The translations under genes and the position numbers were made by a program. From NCBI GenBank assembly GCA_023428375.1, contig JAEYYR010000002.1:186001-250000 (forward strand): a stretch of DNA of 64,000 nt, written 5' to 3'. Below, piece by piece: positions 33,399 to 43,006 of this stretch. The stretch comes from a bacterium. GTDB taxonomy: Bacteria > Babelota > Babeliae > Babelales > Babelaceae. The notes beneath the pieces were generated by a model. That model was not told the DNA's origin and did no database searches. It saw only the letters and a program-made list of their open reading frames with translations. Numbering within the stretch: position 1 is the stretch's first letter; every line of letters begins with the position of its first letter.

Positions 33399-34816
33399 GG
33401 CTCTGGTTGGCTTTGTGTTGGCTGTTTTAACTTAAGTAATCGTTTAGCTTGCAATTCTTTAACATAATTTAGTTTAGTTGTTTGGCGAGCTCGCGCAATA
33501 GCAAGTGCATTGGAAGGCACTGATTGATTAAGTGTTGAACCTGCGCCCGTGCAAGCACCCTTGCCTATAGTAATGGGTGCAATAAGAGAATTATTTGCGC
33601 CGATTGAAGCTTCATCTTCTATAACGGTAGTATGTTTTTCAAAGCCATCATAATTGCAAGTAATCGTTCCTGCGCCGATATTAACCTGGTTTCCAATGTG
33701 TGCATCACCTAAATACGAAAGATGTTTGGCCTTCGTGTTGTTGCCAATAGACGAGCGATTAACTTCAACAAAATTGCCGATGGTGGAGCGAGAACCAATA
33801 ATGGAATTGGAGCGAATATGGGCAAACGGTCCAACATTACTTTGAGACAGCAGGGTGCTGTCATTAATTACAGAATGTGGTTGCACGGTAACATTGTCGC
33901 CAATTATAGAGTTTCCTATAAAAGAATAGGCATCGATCCAACAATTAGTACCGATTTTGGTTCCTTTTACAAGAAGTACGCCCGCACCAATATAGCTTCC
34001 TACTCCGATAGTTACATCAAGATCGATATGTACATTTTGAGCAGTGGAAAATCGAACGCCTTTGTCCATCCAGTAAGATATCAACGAAGAGCGTTTTATA
34101 TGTTCAACGGTCCATAATTCTTTGAGCGTATTAACACCGCGAATTATATCAAAGGGCGCATTATAGGTTTCAACGCGAAATTTTTTATCACTTGCAGCTT
34201 GAATAAGATCGGTTAAATATAATTCCCCCGACTCAGAAGCTGCTTGCAGGTTAGAGATTTCTTGTTCTAAAAATGAGCGTCTAAATATGTAAATGCCTGC
34301 ATTAATAAGGCAATTATATAAGCTTTCACCCGTGTGCTTTGTTTCTACAATTTTTATACCGCTTTGATCTTTTATAACATTGCCATATCCCTTTAATCCA
34401 GGATCGGAATTATAGGATACGACAAATGAGCAGTCAGCATTCGATTCAAAGTGCGCATCAATAAAATTCTGCATTAATTCTGCGTTTATTAATGGTTGAT
34501 CGCAGTTCATGACCAATATATGATCCGCTGTCCAGCTAGCCTTGCTACAAAGCACTGCATGTCCGGTTCCAAGTTGTCTGTCTTGTTCAACAAAGACGGG
34601 GTGTCCAATAGAGGTTTTTTGAATAATCGGGATTATTTGTTCTTTTTGGTATCCGACTACATACGTAGCAGGTAGGTTGAGCTCATTCAACAAATGCGTA
34701 TTATACGCTATCATTTCACGGCCGCAAATAATGTACGTGAGTTTTGATTTTTCAGTATTAAAGCGCGATGATCGTCCAGCTGCTAATACAACAGCTTGTA
34801 AAGAATGGTGTGTCAT
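33395..34816 (-). CDS. glmU: Bifunctional GlcNAc-1-phosphate uridylyltransferase / GlcN-1-P acetyltransferase
   Basis: The 473-aa enzyme makes UDP-GlcNAc for peptidoglycan and lipopolysaccharide. The N-terminal pyrophosphorylase domain has VVLAAGRSSRF (residues 9-19) and DRQLGTGHAVLC. The C-terminal left-handed beta helix is visible as hexapeptide repeats (IGVGSYIGAGVLLVKGTKIG), and acetyltransferase residues lie in HLSYLGDAHIGNQVNIGAG and the CNYDG motif. Length and order match the family. It is upstream of sbcD, overlapping by 4 nt. Confidence 0.95.
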   Translation of the reverse strand: MTHHSLQAVVLAAGRSSRFNTEKSKLTYIICGREMIAYNTHLLNELNLPATYVVGYQKEQIIPIIQKTSIGHPVFVEQDRQLGTGHAVLCSKASWTADHILVMNCDQPLINAELMQNFIDAHFESNADCSFVVSYNSDPGLKGYGNVIKDQSGIKIVETKHTGESLYNCLINAGIYIFRRSFLEQEISNLQAASESGELYLTDLIQAASDKKFRVETYNAPFDIIRGVNTLKELWTVEHIKRSSLISYWMDKGVRFSTAQNVHIDLDVTIGVGSYIGAGVLLVKGTKIGTNCWIDAYSFIGNSIIGDNVTVQPHSVINDSTLLSQSNVGPFAHIRSNSIIGSRSTIGNFVEVNRSSIGNNTKAKHLSYLGDAHIGNQVNIGAGTITCNYDGFEKHTTVIEDEASIGANNSLIAPITIGKGACTGAGSTLNQSVPSNALAIARARQTTKLNYVKELQAKRLLKLKQPTQSQPEP

Positions 34817-34939
34817 GATGACTCCAAAAGCAAAAAAGCAACGTCAGAATAGCATGCATTTAAGGACAAGTCTAAAATATTAAAAGTTTATTGATTTTTT
34901 CTTATTTGAAATTTTATTTTAGTAGATGAGGATAAAATA

Positions 34940-35746
34940 ATGAGAAAAATAATAATCATCTGTTTTTTAATAGTTGTGCAAAGCTTTTCAACGGAAAATC
35001 ATGTGCTCGCGCTAAAAAAAGCATTAGAAAGCACGGAAATCCAACATTGTGCTTCTATTTTATTCCATATGAATGACCCTATTGAATTTATGAAACAAAA
35101 TGGCGATGTATTAGTTTATTTAGCCACCTTAAGAGATTGCCCGGACATATTGGCACTTTTTTTGGGATATAAGGCTCCATTGTATTATGTCGATCCTCAG
35201 AATTATACAGCGTTGATGAGAGCTGCATCCCAAGATCATATTGATTGTATGAAGCTCCTGCTAGAGCATGGCGCTGAAGTGAATTTTCAAACTAAAGAAG
35301 GAAGTGCTCTTTATATAGCGGCCGATTGGGACAAATGTGCAGCAACAGATTTATTGTTGCTTTATGGCGCTGATATGCATTTGCCAAAAAATGATGGTAC
35401 TACGCCATTCAAAGTAGCAAATTCCACGTTTGAACGACAAAACTTATTGCCCATTTTTTACAAACACGCAAAGCGATTGCGGGAGATTAATACAAAAATT
35501 CTTCAAATTAAGACGATGTATGATAGTACACTAAAAAGTATTGTTGTTAATGAGCTACTGAAGAAAAATAATGATAATTATTGTCAATTGGCTTTATTAA
35601 TAGCTGCTTTGGTGGGGGATAGAAATGAGGGAATGAATCATATGAGTTATATAACAAAGTTGACTCCAGCCCTAGCCCATCAAGAAGCCGTATCGTATAT
35701 CTATGATTTTTGTTTTACAAAACCTAGTGAAAATGGGAAAAATTAG
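34940..35746 (+). CDS. Exported ankyrin-repeat protein
   Basis: The product is 268 aa from the ATG after an AGGAT Shine-Dalgarno. Residues 1-19 (MRKIIIICFLIVVQSFSTE) are a signal peptide. Ankyrin repeats are clear at about residues 91-163: NYTALMRAASQDHIDCMKLL and LEHGAEVNF, then EGSALYIAADWDKCAATDLL and LYGADMHLP, with a third partial one ending in DGTTPF. The flanking parts look helical and may hold degenerate repeats. Ankyrin proteins bind other proteins; in intracellular bacteria they are frequent effectors. No enzymatic part is seen. Confidence 0.82.
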   Translation: MRKIIIICFLIVVQSFSTENHVLALKKALESTEIQHCASILFHMNDPIEFMKQNGDVLVYLATLRDCPDILALFLGYKAPLYYVDPQNYTALMRAASQDHIDCMKLLLEHGAEVNFQTKEGSALYIAADWDKCAATDLLLLYGADMHLPKNDGTTPFKVANSTFERQNLLPIFYKHAKRLREINTKILQIKTMYDSTLKSIVVNELLKKNNDNYCQLALLIAALVGDRNEGMNHMSYITKLTPALAHQEAVSYIYDFCFTKPSENGKN

Positions 35747-35763
35747 GTATACTATTTCTTACT

Positions 35764-36870
35764 ATGAAAAAAAATGTCCTTAAAGATCCAATAATCGAGA
35801 CTCGTACGTTACTTGTCGGTATCGATGCTCCTTATAATATTTCACAAAACTCTGAAAGTTATTTTCAGGAATTCCGTAATCTTGTCCGTTCTAATGGTAT
35901 TGTTCCTACCGTAGAATTTTTTACCAAATTACGCGCCATTGACCCAGGTTACTTTCTAACTAAAGGTAAATTGGAAGATGTTCAAAAAGTTTGTGAAGAG
36001 AATGATATTGAAGAAGTTATCTTTTCTGAACCATTAACCGTGCAGCAAGAACGAAACTTAAGTGAAGTTCTTCATGCGCGAGTTTTTGATCGAACGCAGC
36101 TTATTTTGGAAATTTTTGAGAAAGGTGCGCAATCTTCTGAGGGTAAAATTCAAGTTGCTCTGGCAATGTTGCAGCATGCAAAGTCTCGTTTAGCCGGACA
36201 CGGTATTGGTATGTCCCAGCAAGCTGGTCGCATAGGTACCAAAGGTCCTGGTGAAACACAAAAAGAAAAAGATACCCGTCATCTTGAACATTTAATGACA
36301 AAGTTGCGTAAAGATTTAGTTACCTTACGCAAAGTACGTGATACACAACGTAAGCAACGTCTTGATGCTCGTGTGCCGCATATGTGTATTATTGGTTACA
36401 CAAATGCTGGTAAGTCTACGATTTTAAATGCGCTCACTAAAAGTGAAGTGCTTGCAGAAGATAAATTGTTTGCAACGTTAGATACGACAACGCGCGAATT
36501 GTATATCGATGGCAAGAAAAAAGGTGTAATTTCTGATACGGTTGGTTTTATTCAAAAACTTCCCCACAATTTGATTGAAGCATTTAAATCTACGCTCGAT
36601 GAATTACAATATGCTCATTTACTCTTACAAGTAATTGATGCGTCTGATCCAAACTGGGAATCACATATTCGTGTTGTGCATGAAATTTTGGTTGAACTAG
36701 GCGTTGAAGATAAGCAAATGCTCTATGTTTTCAACAAGATCGACAAAATTGCAGACCGCGAATTATTTGAAACAAAAGTTTCTCGTTACCAACCACATGT
36801 ACTGGTTTCAGCACTTTCATACAAAACGTTAGAACCGCTCATTGATTATCTAAAAGCTTGGAAAATATAA
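35764..36870 (+). CDS. hflX: GTPase HflX
   Basis: The 368-aa product is a ribosome-associated GTPase. The N-terminal HflX domain is followed by GHGIGMSQQAGRIGTKGPGE, then the G domain with G1 GYTNAGKST, G2 around ATLDTTTRE, G3 DTVGF and G4 NKID (within FNKIDKI). HflX rescues stalled ribosomes under stress in some bacteria. No Shine-Dalgarno is seen, and a TATACT sequence ends about 10 nt before the ATG, so the transcript may be leaderless or nearly so (inference). Confidence 0.95.
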   Translation: MKKNVLKDPIIETRTLLVGIDAPYNISQNSESYFQEFRNLVRSNGIVPTVEFFTKLRAIDPGYFLTKGKLEDVQKVCEENDIEEVIFSEPLTVQQERNLSEVLHARVFDRTQLILEIFEKGAQSSEGKIQVALAMLQHAKSRLAGHGIGMSQQAGRIGTKGPGETQKEKDTRHLEHLMTKLRKDLVTLRKVRDTQRKQRLDARVPHMCIIGYTNAGKSTILNALTKSEVLAEDKLFATLDTTTRELYIDGKKKGVISDTVGFIQKLPHNLIEAFKSTLDELQYAHLLLQVIDASDPNWESHIRVVHEILVELGVEDKQMLYVFNKIDKIADRELFETKVSRYQPHVLVSALSYKTLEPLIDYLKAWKI

Positions 36871-36937
36871 ATATTTCTTGCTTTGTAAACAATTGATGAT
36901 TAAACTTTTCCTCAATTTTAAACCAACGAGGAAACGT

Positions 36938-38167
36938 ATGAAACGATTTGTAATTATTTTAACAACCCTAGTGGTCATTAGTAGTTTTAATGCTGCAGAT
37001 AATCTGGTAAGAACCATACCTTTATCAAGTCTTCAGGTCTCAAACGTTCAACTACCCAACGTTCAACAAGCAAATACATCAAAGGATGATCAGAAAAAAC
37101 CTGATATAATTACTTTTCAAGAAAATGCTCTGTACTCTTTAACCGCTGATGCCCAGAAGCATTATGAATTAGTTGATAGCTTCGTTCACTATATAAACAA
37201 AGAGAACATTGGATTCAAAGTTGCTGCTGATCAATGGAAGTTTATTACTGAAAATCGTTCAAGTTTGCATCCTTTCATTACATTACAACAAAGTCATTCT
37301 AAAAAAGATCTTAGTTCTTTGAAAACCAATCAAGAAACTAGAGTTTTGTTTGATCATAATGGCCAAACTAATACAAAGTGTATACATAAATATGATAAGC
37401 CCTTTTCAGACAAAATTCATTCAATAGAGGCTGTTATTAATTCTAATCAAGTTGAATTGATAACCGTTATTTCGGAAAATAAAGCTATGGCAAAAAAATC
37501 AACTGATTACTTGTATGATTTTTCTAATGCTGGAAGAAAAGTTACTGCTATCACTTTTGATCCCGATACATGTTGCTTATGGATCGGATTTGAAAAAGGC
37601 GGCTTGTATCGTTATAAAGTATTATCTAAAGCTTCAGAAACTTTTAGTGACGAGTTACAATCAGAAGATATAAAAGCTCTTGGATTATGCAGTAAAGGAA
37701 AATTCTTAGTTTCAGCATCGAAGACACAATTTATTATTAAAGATATTGCAACAAAAACAGCACGCATGAGAATTATTCCTCAACCAACTTGGACTAAAGC
37801 ATATCTGGCAAATCGTCATGTGATATTCAGTGAAAGAGGATGGGGTAAAAGCTCTTCTGTATATTTTACTATTCCTACAATTTTCGGATTGGGCTTAGGT
37901 TTTATGGCGCCACATGAAATTGCATATTTATGGTGGTTAAATCAATTAAAAAATGGATTGAATAGTCAACTTGCATGTAAATTGTTGCCTGGTGAAACAT
38001 TGAATACAGAGTCGATTGATAGTTCGGCAATAATTTTAAAGGCTTCCTTATTAGTTAATAATACATTGTCAAAATCTGATATAATTGATTCTTTTGAGCG
38101 TCCTGTGAGTCGAGTTTTTAAGGCTTTTTTGCAAGATAACCAAACTGCTTTAACCGAAAAAAAATAA
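36938..38167 (+). CDS. Exported beta-propeller-like protein, first of two paralogs
   Basis: The product is 409 aa from the ATG at 36938 (GAGGAAA Shine-Dalgarno, signal peptide MKRFVIILTTLVVISSFNAA); the longer frame from 36878 would add an untranslated-looking leader. The mature protein has beta-strand-rich segments with WD40- or Kelch-like blades, for example VTAITFDPDTCCLWIGFEKG followed by GLYRYKV, and later IKALGLCSKGKFLVSASKTQ. The C-terminal 110 residues are helical with a Trp-rich segment (AYLWWLNQLKNG). The next gene encodes a shorter paralog with matching order. Role unknown; protein binding would be typical for the fold. Confidence 0.72.
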   Translation: MKRFVIILTTLVVISSFNAADNLVRTIPLSSLQVSNVQLPNVQQANTSKDDQKKPDIITFQENALYSLTADAQKHYELVDSFVHYINKENIGFKVAADQWKFITENRSSLHPFITLQQSHSKKDLSSLKTNQETRVLFDHNGQTNTKCIHKYDKPFSDKIHSIEAVINSNQVELITVISENKAMAKKSTDYLYDFSNAGRKVTAITFDPDTCCLWIGFEKGGLYRYKVLSKASETFSDELQSEDIKALGLCSKGKFLVSASKTQFIIKDIATKTARMRIIPQPTWTKAYLANRHVIFSERGWGKSSSVYFTIPTIFGLGLGFMAPHEIAYLWWLNQLKNGLNSQLACKLLPGETLNTESIDSSAIILKASLLVNNTLSKSDIIDSFERPVSRVFKAFLQDNQTALTEKK

Positions 38168-38182
38168 TAGTTGCTATATTGT

Positions 38183-38217
38183 AAAGGAAGAATCGTTTAA
38201 TCGATTCTTCCTTTTTT
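38183..38217 (+). terminator. Rho-independent terminator between the two propeller-like paralogs
   Basis: A perfect 13-bp stem (AAAGGAAGAATCG with CGATTCTTCCTTT), loop TTTAAT and a T-tail follow the stop codon of the first paralog. The second gene therefore needs its own promoter, or read-through. Confidence 0.9.
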
Positions 38218-38242
38218 GTATTTTCTAAGAAAGAGAGAGCTT

Positions 38243-39282
38243 ATGAAACGTATAATATATTTTTTTATTACGGGCTTATTATTTTCTGCAGATAATCAGA
38301 TAAATGAACTGTATCCACTAACAGATGATGATATTAGTTTTTATGGTAGAGAATATGTAGAAAATGCGACCGAAATTTCTAATTATTTTAATGATCAAAA
38401 TATTTCTCTAGCTGGCCAACGCGTTTTACAATTTAACCTAATGCCCTGTGTTACTATTAAGGGTATGGAAGTCAGCGCTATAACTAAAGAATCATCTTTC
38501 CGTAATCTATCGAGCGAAAAAGTTAAGCAAATCGGATATGTTCAATTTCATGATAAGGCGGTGACTATGTATGCAGAAATAGATACCCGTAAAATTAATT
38601 ACAAAGCCATGACTCCAAGCGAGCAATATAGTGAATATTCTTCTCATGAGGTAGGCCTCAAAACCGATGGAGTTTTTAGTTGTCTTGAAATTGATGCCGA
38701 TCGAAAGACTTTTATCATTGGCACAGGCGATGGTAAAATTGTTGAATATGATTTTGAAAATATGAAATGGTTGCCCGGCCTTAATGCCGCACCGTGTACC
38801 ATCGAAGGTTTGTGGTTAATTATAAATAATAGAATTTTAATATATAAAACCAATCATTATTTATATTTTAAGAATCGATCATTTGAAAAACCTCTAGCGA
38901 GAGTTCGCTTGCCCAAAAGTTTCAATAAAATTTATTGGGATGATAAAGAAAATAGAATTGTATTTCACATGCCGGTGAGCGCGTTAAATTTATTGGTAGC
39001 TTTATCAATACTCCGTTAGACAATGATGTCACAGTATCGCTCCCCAAATTTTATCTATTCGGCGAAGGTCTATCGTATCATCATCTCATGTTTTTAAGAA
39101 CGCTGCGCGAAGTTAAACGTATGGTGACTCGTTCTTCAAGTGAGCTCGGGAATGATACTTCTAAACAGTACATCGAAGCATTAATGAAAAAGGATCATGC
39201 ACATCTTTTTGAATCTATGGTCGCCGATGTTTTTGACAACTATTTAAAATGTCTGCGGAGTATGAATTTTACACAATCTTGA
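38243..39282 (+). pseudogene. Frameshifted paralog of the propeller-like protein
   Basis: The first part (38243-39019, 258 aa) starts with a signal peptide (MKRIIYFFITGLLFSA) and matches the upstream paralog: FSCLEIDADRKTFIIGTGDG corresponds to its VTAITFDPDTCCLWIGFEKG. The frame ends at a stop, but frame -1 continues with VTVSLPKFYLFGEGLSYHHL and MFLRTLREVKRM, aligning with VYFTIPTIFGLGLGF and AYLWWLNQL of the paralog and ending at 39282. The shift lies between about 38956 and 39019 and fits loss of one base. It could be a real pseudogene, a sequencing error, or a very short programmed slip; a natural slippery site is not obvious. Confidence 0.8.
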
Positions 39283-39313
39283 TAAACTGATAAACATTAC
39301 CGAATAGTTTAGT

Positions 39314-41566
39314 ATGATACACGATAAAAAACAGCAATTTATTTCTTTTATAGAAACTGGTCTTAACGAGCAACAAAAAGCCGTAGTAACCACACGTAAT
39401 GGCGTACTCTTAGTGCGAGCAGGTGCAGGATCTGGTAAAACCCGGGTTATCACAGCGCGTATGAATAATCTTATGTTGTGTGAGGATGTATCACCGGCAT
39501 CAATTGTTGCGCTTACATTTACCAATAAAGCCGCACGTGAAATGAAAGAGCGTATGCTCAAATTTCTTGGGCATGGTGCTGCTTTACCGAATGTTTCTAC
39601 GTTTCACTCATACTGTTTACGTATGCTCAAACGATATAATCAATCTATTTCGGTTCCTGATTTTTCGATGCTTGATCAAGATGATCAACAAAAAATGATG
39701 CGTTCATTATTGGCGCGCGCTCAAGTTCATAAGCGCATTACTCCGGATTCAATATTAGGTCAGATTTCTCGTGCAAAAAACGATGCGGTCAATGGCTTTG
39801 TTTCACCAGAGTGGTTTGCGGATCCTTTAGTCAAAGATTTATATCAAGCCTATGAACATGAAAAGCGGCTTGCGCGCTGTTATGATTTTGATGATCTTTT
39901 ATTAGAGTTTTTAAAATTATTACGCCAGCCCACATTCAAGCAGGCGTATCAACAACAAGTGCGTCATGTGCTGGTTGATGAGTACCAAGATACAAACTTA
40001 GTTCAACATGCTCTTCTTAAAGAAATGACCTGTGATCAACGTGGTACCTTCGTACTTGATTCGTTGTGTGTCGTTGGTGATGAGGATCAATCGATTTATT
40101 CTTGGCGTGGTGCAACCGTAACCAATATTTTGCATTTTGGTAAAGATTTTCCTGGATCATCTTCACACACTATTGATCAAAACTATCGTTCAGCACAGGC
40201 AATTTTAGATGTTGCAAACGCGGTAATAAAACAAAATACACAGCGGTATGAAAAGAAGTTATGGTCCAACCATAAGGTGAACGACGCCGTACGTTTGTTA
40301 ACCTGTATGTCGGGATTTCATGAAGGTGAAGCAATAGCTGCAGTAGCTTCATGCATGCAAGCAAAAAATGCCCTCAATTCTATGGCAATTTTATATCGTT
40401 CCCATTATTTATCACGCGCCATAGAAGAAGCGCTGATTCGTCACTCGATTCCCTATAAAATTATTGGCGGCGTGCAATTCTATGAACGACAAGAAATTAA
40501 AGATTTATTGGCCTATTTAAAATTAGTATCAAATCCGTATGATCGCGTTTCATGTATGCGCATCATTAACGTGCCAACACGTGGACTTGGAGACAAATTC
40601 CAAGAACAATTTATGCAGATTTGGCATGATAATCCAACATTCACTTTCTTAGATGTTGCACGTCAGTGTCTGCATTCTAATATAGTGACTGGTATTAAAG
40701 CAATGCAGCTGATGACCTTTATGAAAATATTTGAGGGGTTACAGCCTTCTGATCGACCAAGTACTGTGTTACATGCTATTCAAACACGTACAAAATTCAT
40801 TGAGCATTTGCAAAATGCGTATGAAGATGAAGAAGCAACCGCACGAGTGGAAAACGTCAAAGAGTTAACGAACGCCGTTCAAGGTCTTGAAGATAAGCAA
40901 ACGATCTCAACCGTTTCTGAATTTTTAGAAGAAGTCGCATTATTACAAGATCATTTACATAACGCTTCTGATGATAATGCGTACGTGAGCTTGATGACGC
41001 TGCATGCTGCAAAAGGGCTTGAATTTGATACCGTAGTATTGACGGGACTTGAAGATGGCGTTTTGCCAAGCAGTCGCTCGCTATTGCAACCTGAAGCGCT
41101 TGAAGAAGAACGTCGTCTTGCATATGTTGGTATTACTCGTGCGCGACAACATTTATTAGTAACGCATGCTCAAACTCGTTATTTATTTGGTTCAATGAGC
41201 GATCAACGTCCATCACGCTTTATAAAAGAAATGTGCAAGGCGCCCTTAAATCATCATGATGCGCAGCAATGGACATTCCAAATTCTCAAACAATACGCAC
41301 ATGATTGGTTGCATGGTCGTTACCAAGCTTCAGTAGCTCAAACGGTTGAAAAAAAGACTAAAGTTGCTTTTGCCGATGACCCATTTGAGGATTCAATCAA
41401 TCCAGCTAAAGCTTCTGAATGGAAGCGCAACGATCGTGTTGTACACAAAACATTTGGTGCAGGATTTGTACAAAGCATTGAGCAACGTGCAGATGGTCAT
41501 GTATTGACGGTACGCTTTGCAGCAGGTGTAAAAAAAGTTGATAGTAAATTTTTAAAAAGATCGTAA
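39314..41566 (+). CDS. uvrD: UvrD/PcrA-family DNA helicase
   Basis: The 750-aa superfamily 1A helicase unwinds DNA with ATP in repair and replication restart. Motif I VRAGAGSGKTRVI, Ia LTFTNKAAREMKER, II VDEYQDTN, III VVGDEDQSIYSWRGA, IV with DQNYRS and the late LMTLHAAKGLEFDTV and YVGITRARQ motifs are all visible. The C-terminal 60 residues (ending VRFAAGVKKVDSKFLKRS) form the usual Tudor-like tail. The start at 39314 has no Shine-Dalgarno. It directly precedes the Skp1/BTB-like gene with one base between. Confidence 0.95.
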   Translation: MIHDKKQQFISFIETGLNEQQKAVVTTRNGVLLVRAGAGSGKTRVITARMNNLMLCEDVSPASIVALTFTNKAAREMKERMLKFLGHGAALPNVSTFHSYCLRMLKRYNQSISVPDFSMLDQDDQQKMMRSLLARAQVHKRITPDSILGQISRAKNDAVNGFVSPEWFADPLVKDLYQAYEHEKRLARCYDFDDLLLEFLKLLRQPTFKQAYQQQVRHVLVDEYQDTNLVQHALLKEMTCDQRGTFVLDSLCVVGDEDQSIYSWRGATVTNILHFGKDFPGSSSHTIDQNYRSAQAILDVANAVIKQNTQRYEKKLWSNHKVNDAVRLLTCMSGFHEGEAIAAVASCMQAKNALNSMAILYRSHYLSRAIEEALIRHSIPYKIIGGVQFYERQEIKDLLAYLKLVSNPYDRVSCMRIINVPTRGLGDKFQEQFMQIWHDNPTFTFLDVARQCLHSNIVTGIKAMQLMTFMKIFEGLQPSDRPSTVLHAIQTRTKFIEHLQNAYEDEEATARVENVKELTNAVQGLEDKQTISTVSEFLEEVALLQDHLHNASDDNAYVSLMTLHAAKGLEFDTVVLTGLEDGVLPSSRSLLQPEALEEERRLAYVGITRARQHLLVTHAQTRYLFGSMSDQRPSRFIKEMCKAPLNHHDAQQWTFQILKQYAHDWLHGRYQASVAQTVEKKTKVAFADDPFEDSINPAKASEWKRNDRVVHKTFGAGFVQSIEQRADGHVLTVRFAAGVKKVDSKFLKRS

Positions 41567-41567
41567 A

Positions 41568-42569
41568 GTGAAGTGCAAAAAATTACTTTTAATTTTGTTG
41601 ATGGCAAATTTGCATCACACTATTTCTAAGGAATTTATTGCATATAAAGCCCAAAATTTTATTAAAAATTATATTCTACCCAAGCCAAAATACAATCCCT
41701 ATGAAGCACTGATTATTGAAGATAACAGTGGTAGAAAAGTTAAATTTTCTAAAAATGCAGCGGATCAATGTGAAGTTTTTTCGCTTTTTCTCGAAGAAAA
41801 TCCCACAGCAAGTATCATCGTTTTACCTGTTTCTCACACAATATTAGAGAAGTGCAGTCGTTTTCTTTCAACAACTAAACATTTTGATAGCAGTGATGTT
41901 GGCCTTGATTTTGAAGGTTCAAATATAGATGAATTACAAGAATTATATCTGGCATGTGATTTTTTAGGAGTTCCTCTTAAAATTCAGGAAAAATTTCTTG
42001 CAAGAATACTAACTATTTTACCAAATAATTTTGAACTAGATCATACCATTATTTCCCATATTATAAAGAAAAAAGAACAGTTTATCCTCGGTTGTATTCA
42101 GGGTTATTGCCGTAGTAAAATAAGAACCAAAGAATACGGATCCTTTTCATTTTTAAATGATGGGATTAAATGGCAAAAGAGAGAAGAATATTGTGCATTA
42201 AATATTAGTTATCAGGAATTTACTTTTCGCGTGTTTATTAAACTAAATAAAATTCATATCAGTATCTCAGAAGAAGATTATGGAAAAATATACAGAGGTT
42301 ATATAAGGAATAAGAACGCGAGATGGATTGCTCTTGCACATGAAGATAATGCATTTGCTCTTTACTTGGCCTATTCTGAACCTAGCAAAGTTATTAATAA
42401 AACTCAGATAACAAAATATAAATGTATTATGTTTGAATATGCCGATTGCTTGAATGATGCTCTTGAAGCTGAAATGGATGATGATGCTTTTAGGAAAACC
42501 TTAAAGTATTTTAAGTATAAACAATCCTGTCGCACTGGTAATAATGGATTGCACACCTATTATGTCTAA
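41568..42569 (+). CDS. Exported Skp1/BTB (POZ)-like protein
   Basis: The 333-aa product starts at a GTG one base after the uvrD stop. Residues 1-20 (MKCKKLLLILLMANLHHTIS) are a signal peptide. Residues about 46-151 resemble a Skp1/BTB fold: a strand with SGRKVKFSKNAADQCEVFSL, SIIVLPVSHTILEKCSRFL, then DELQELYLACDFLGVPLKIQ and EKFLARIL, matching the order of Skp1 (lp.v....L.k.....  dL.eL..aa.yL.i..L). In eukaryotes this fold links substrate receptors to cullin ubiquitin ligases. The rest (150-333) is unrecognised. The assignment rests on pattern and needs a profile search; a plain BTB domain is the alternative. Confidence 0.6.
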   Translation: MKCKKLLLILLMANLHHTISKEFIAYKAQNFIKNYILPKPKYNPYEALIIEDNSGRKVKFSKNAADQCEVFSLFLEENPTASIIVLPVSHTILEKCSRFLSTTKHFDSSDVGLDFEGSNIDELQELYLACDFLGVPLKIQEKFLARILTILPNNFELDHTIISHIIKKKEQFILGCIQGYCRSKIRTKEYGSFSFLNDGIKWQKREEYCALNISYQEFTFRVFIKLNKIHISISEEDYGKIYRGYIRNKNARWIALAHEDNAFALYLAYSEPSKVINKTQITKYKCIMFEYADCLNDALEAEMDDDAFRKTLKYFKYKQSCRTGNNGLHTYYV

Positions 42570-42701
42570 TTTAATTCGCTAAAATCATCACATTATTTTG
42601 GATAATGTATGAAAATAAAGTATATTTTATCCGATTGCTGGCTATTTACGGTGTAATTCTTTTCTAATACAATTTCCTACATAATAATTTTAAGGATTTT
42701 A

Positions 42702-42989
42702 ATGTTAATAACTTCACGCTTTTATGCGTTACTTTTGAGTCTATCGTTTGCTCAAGCACAAGAAACATTAAGAGTGAAACAAATTTCCCTCGTGGATGGT
42801 GACGTAAAGAAGACTGTTTATAAGCTCAAACGTGGTGATAGAACCGTTGCTTGGGGTTGCCAAGAACAAAAATTTTCTCAAACTAGCTACCATAGTGGTT
42901 GGAAATTGGGCGATACCAATATCAGAACATTTACAACATCAGAAGCATTCTTTAAGACACTTTCATTGCTCAATCAAAAAACAATTTAA
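42702..42989 (+). CDS. Small exported protein, family A member 1
   Basis: The product is 95 aa from the ATG after AAGGA. Residues 1-20 (MLITSRFYALLLSLSFAQAQ) form a signal peptide. The mature part has the sequence order KTVYKLKRG..., a strand with RTVAWGCQEQ, SYHSGWKLGD and TFTTSEAFFKTLSLL, matching the products at 43007 and 43742 (YHLKQ..., LVWAQES, QYTSQEVFELL; YSVHQ..., KWLAGV, KGRSKQEIFRLF). The three are tandem paralogs of one domain of about 75 residues. No known family is recognised. Confidence 0.65.
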   Translation: MLITSRFYALLLSLSFAQAQETLRVKQISLVDGDVKKTVYKLKRGDRTVAWGCQEQKFSQTSYHSGWKLGDTNIRTFTTSEAFFKTLSLLNQKTI

Positions 42990-43006
42990 CACTCACGTAC
43001 ATTTTC

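Noticed and set aside
39088..39282. A separate 64-aa plus-strand gene
   Set aside because: It continues the frame of the upstream paralog after a one-base shift and aligns with its C-terminal part, so it is the tail of a broken gene.
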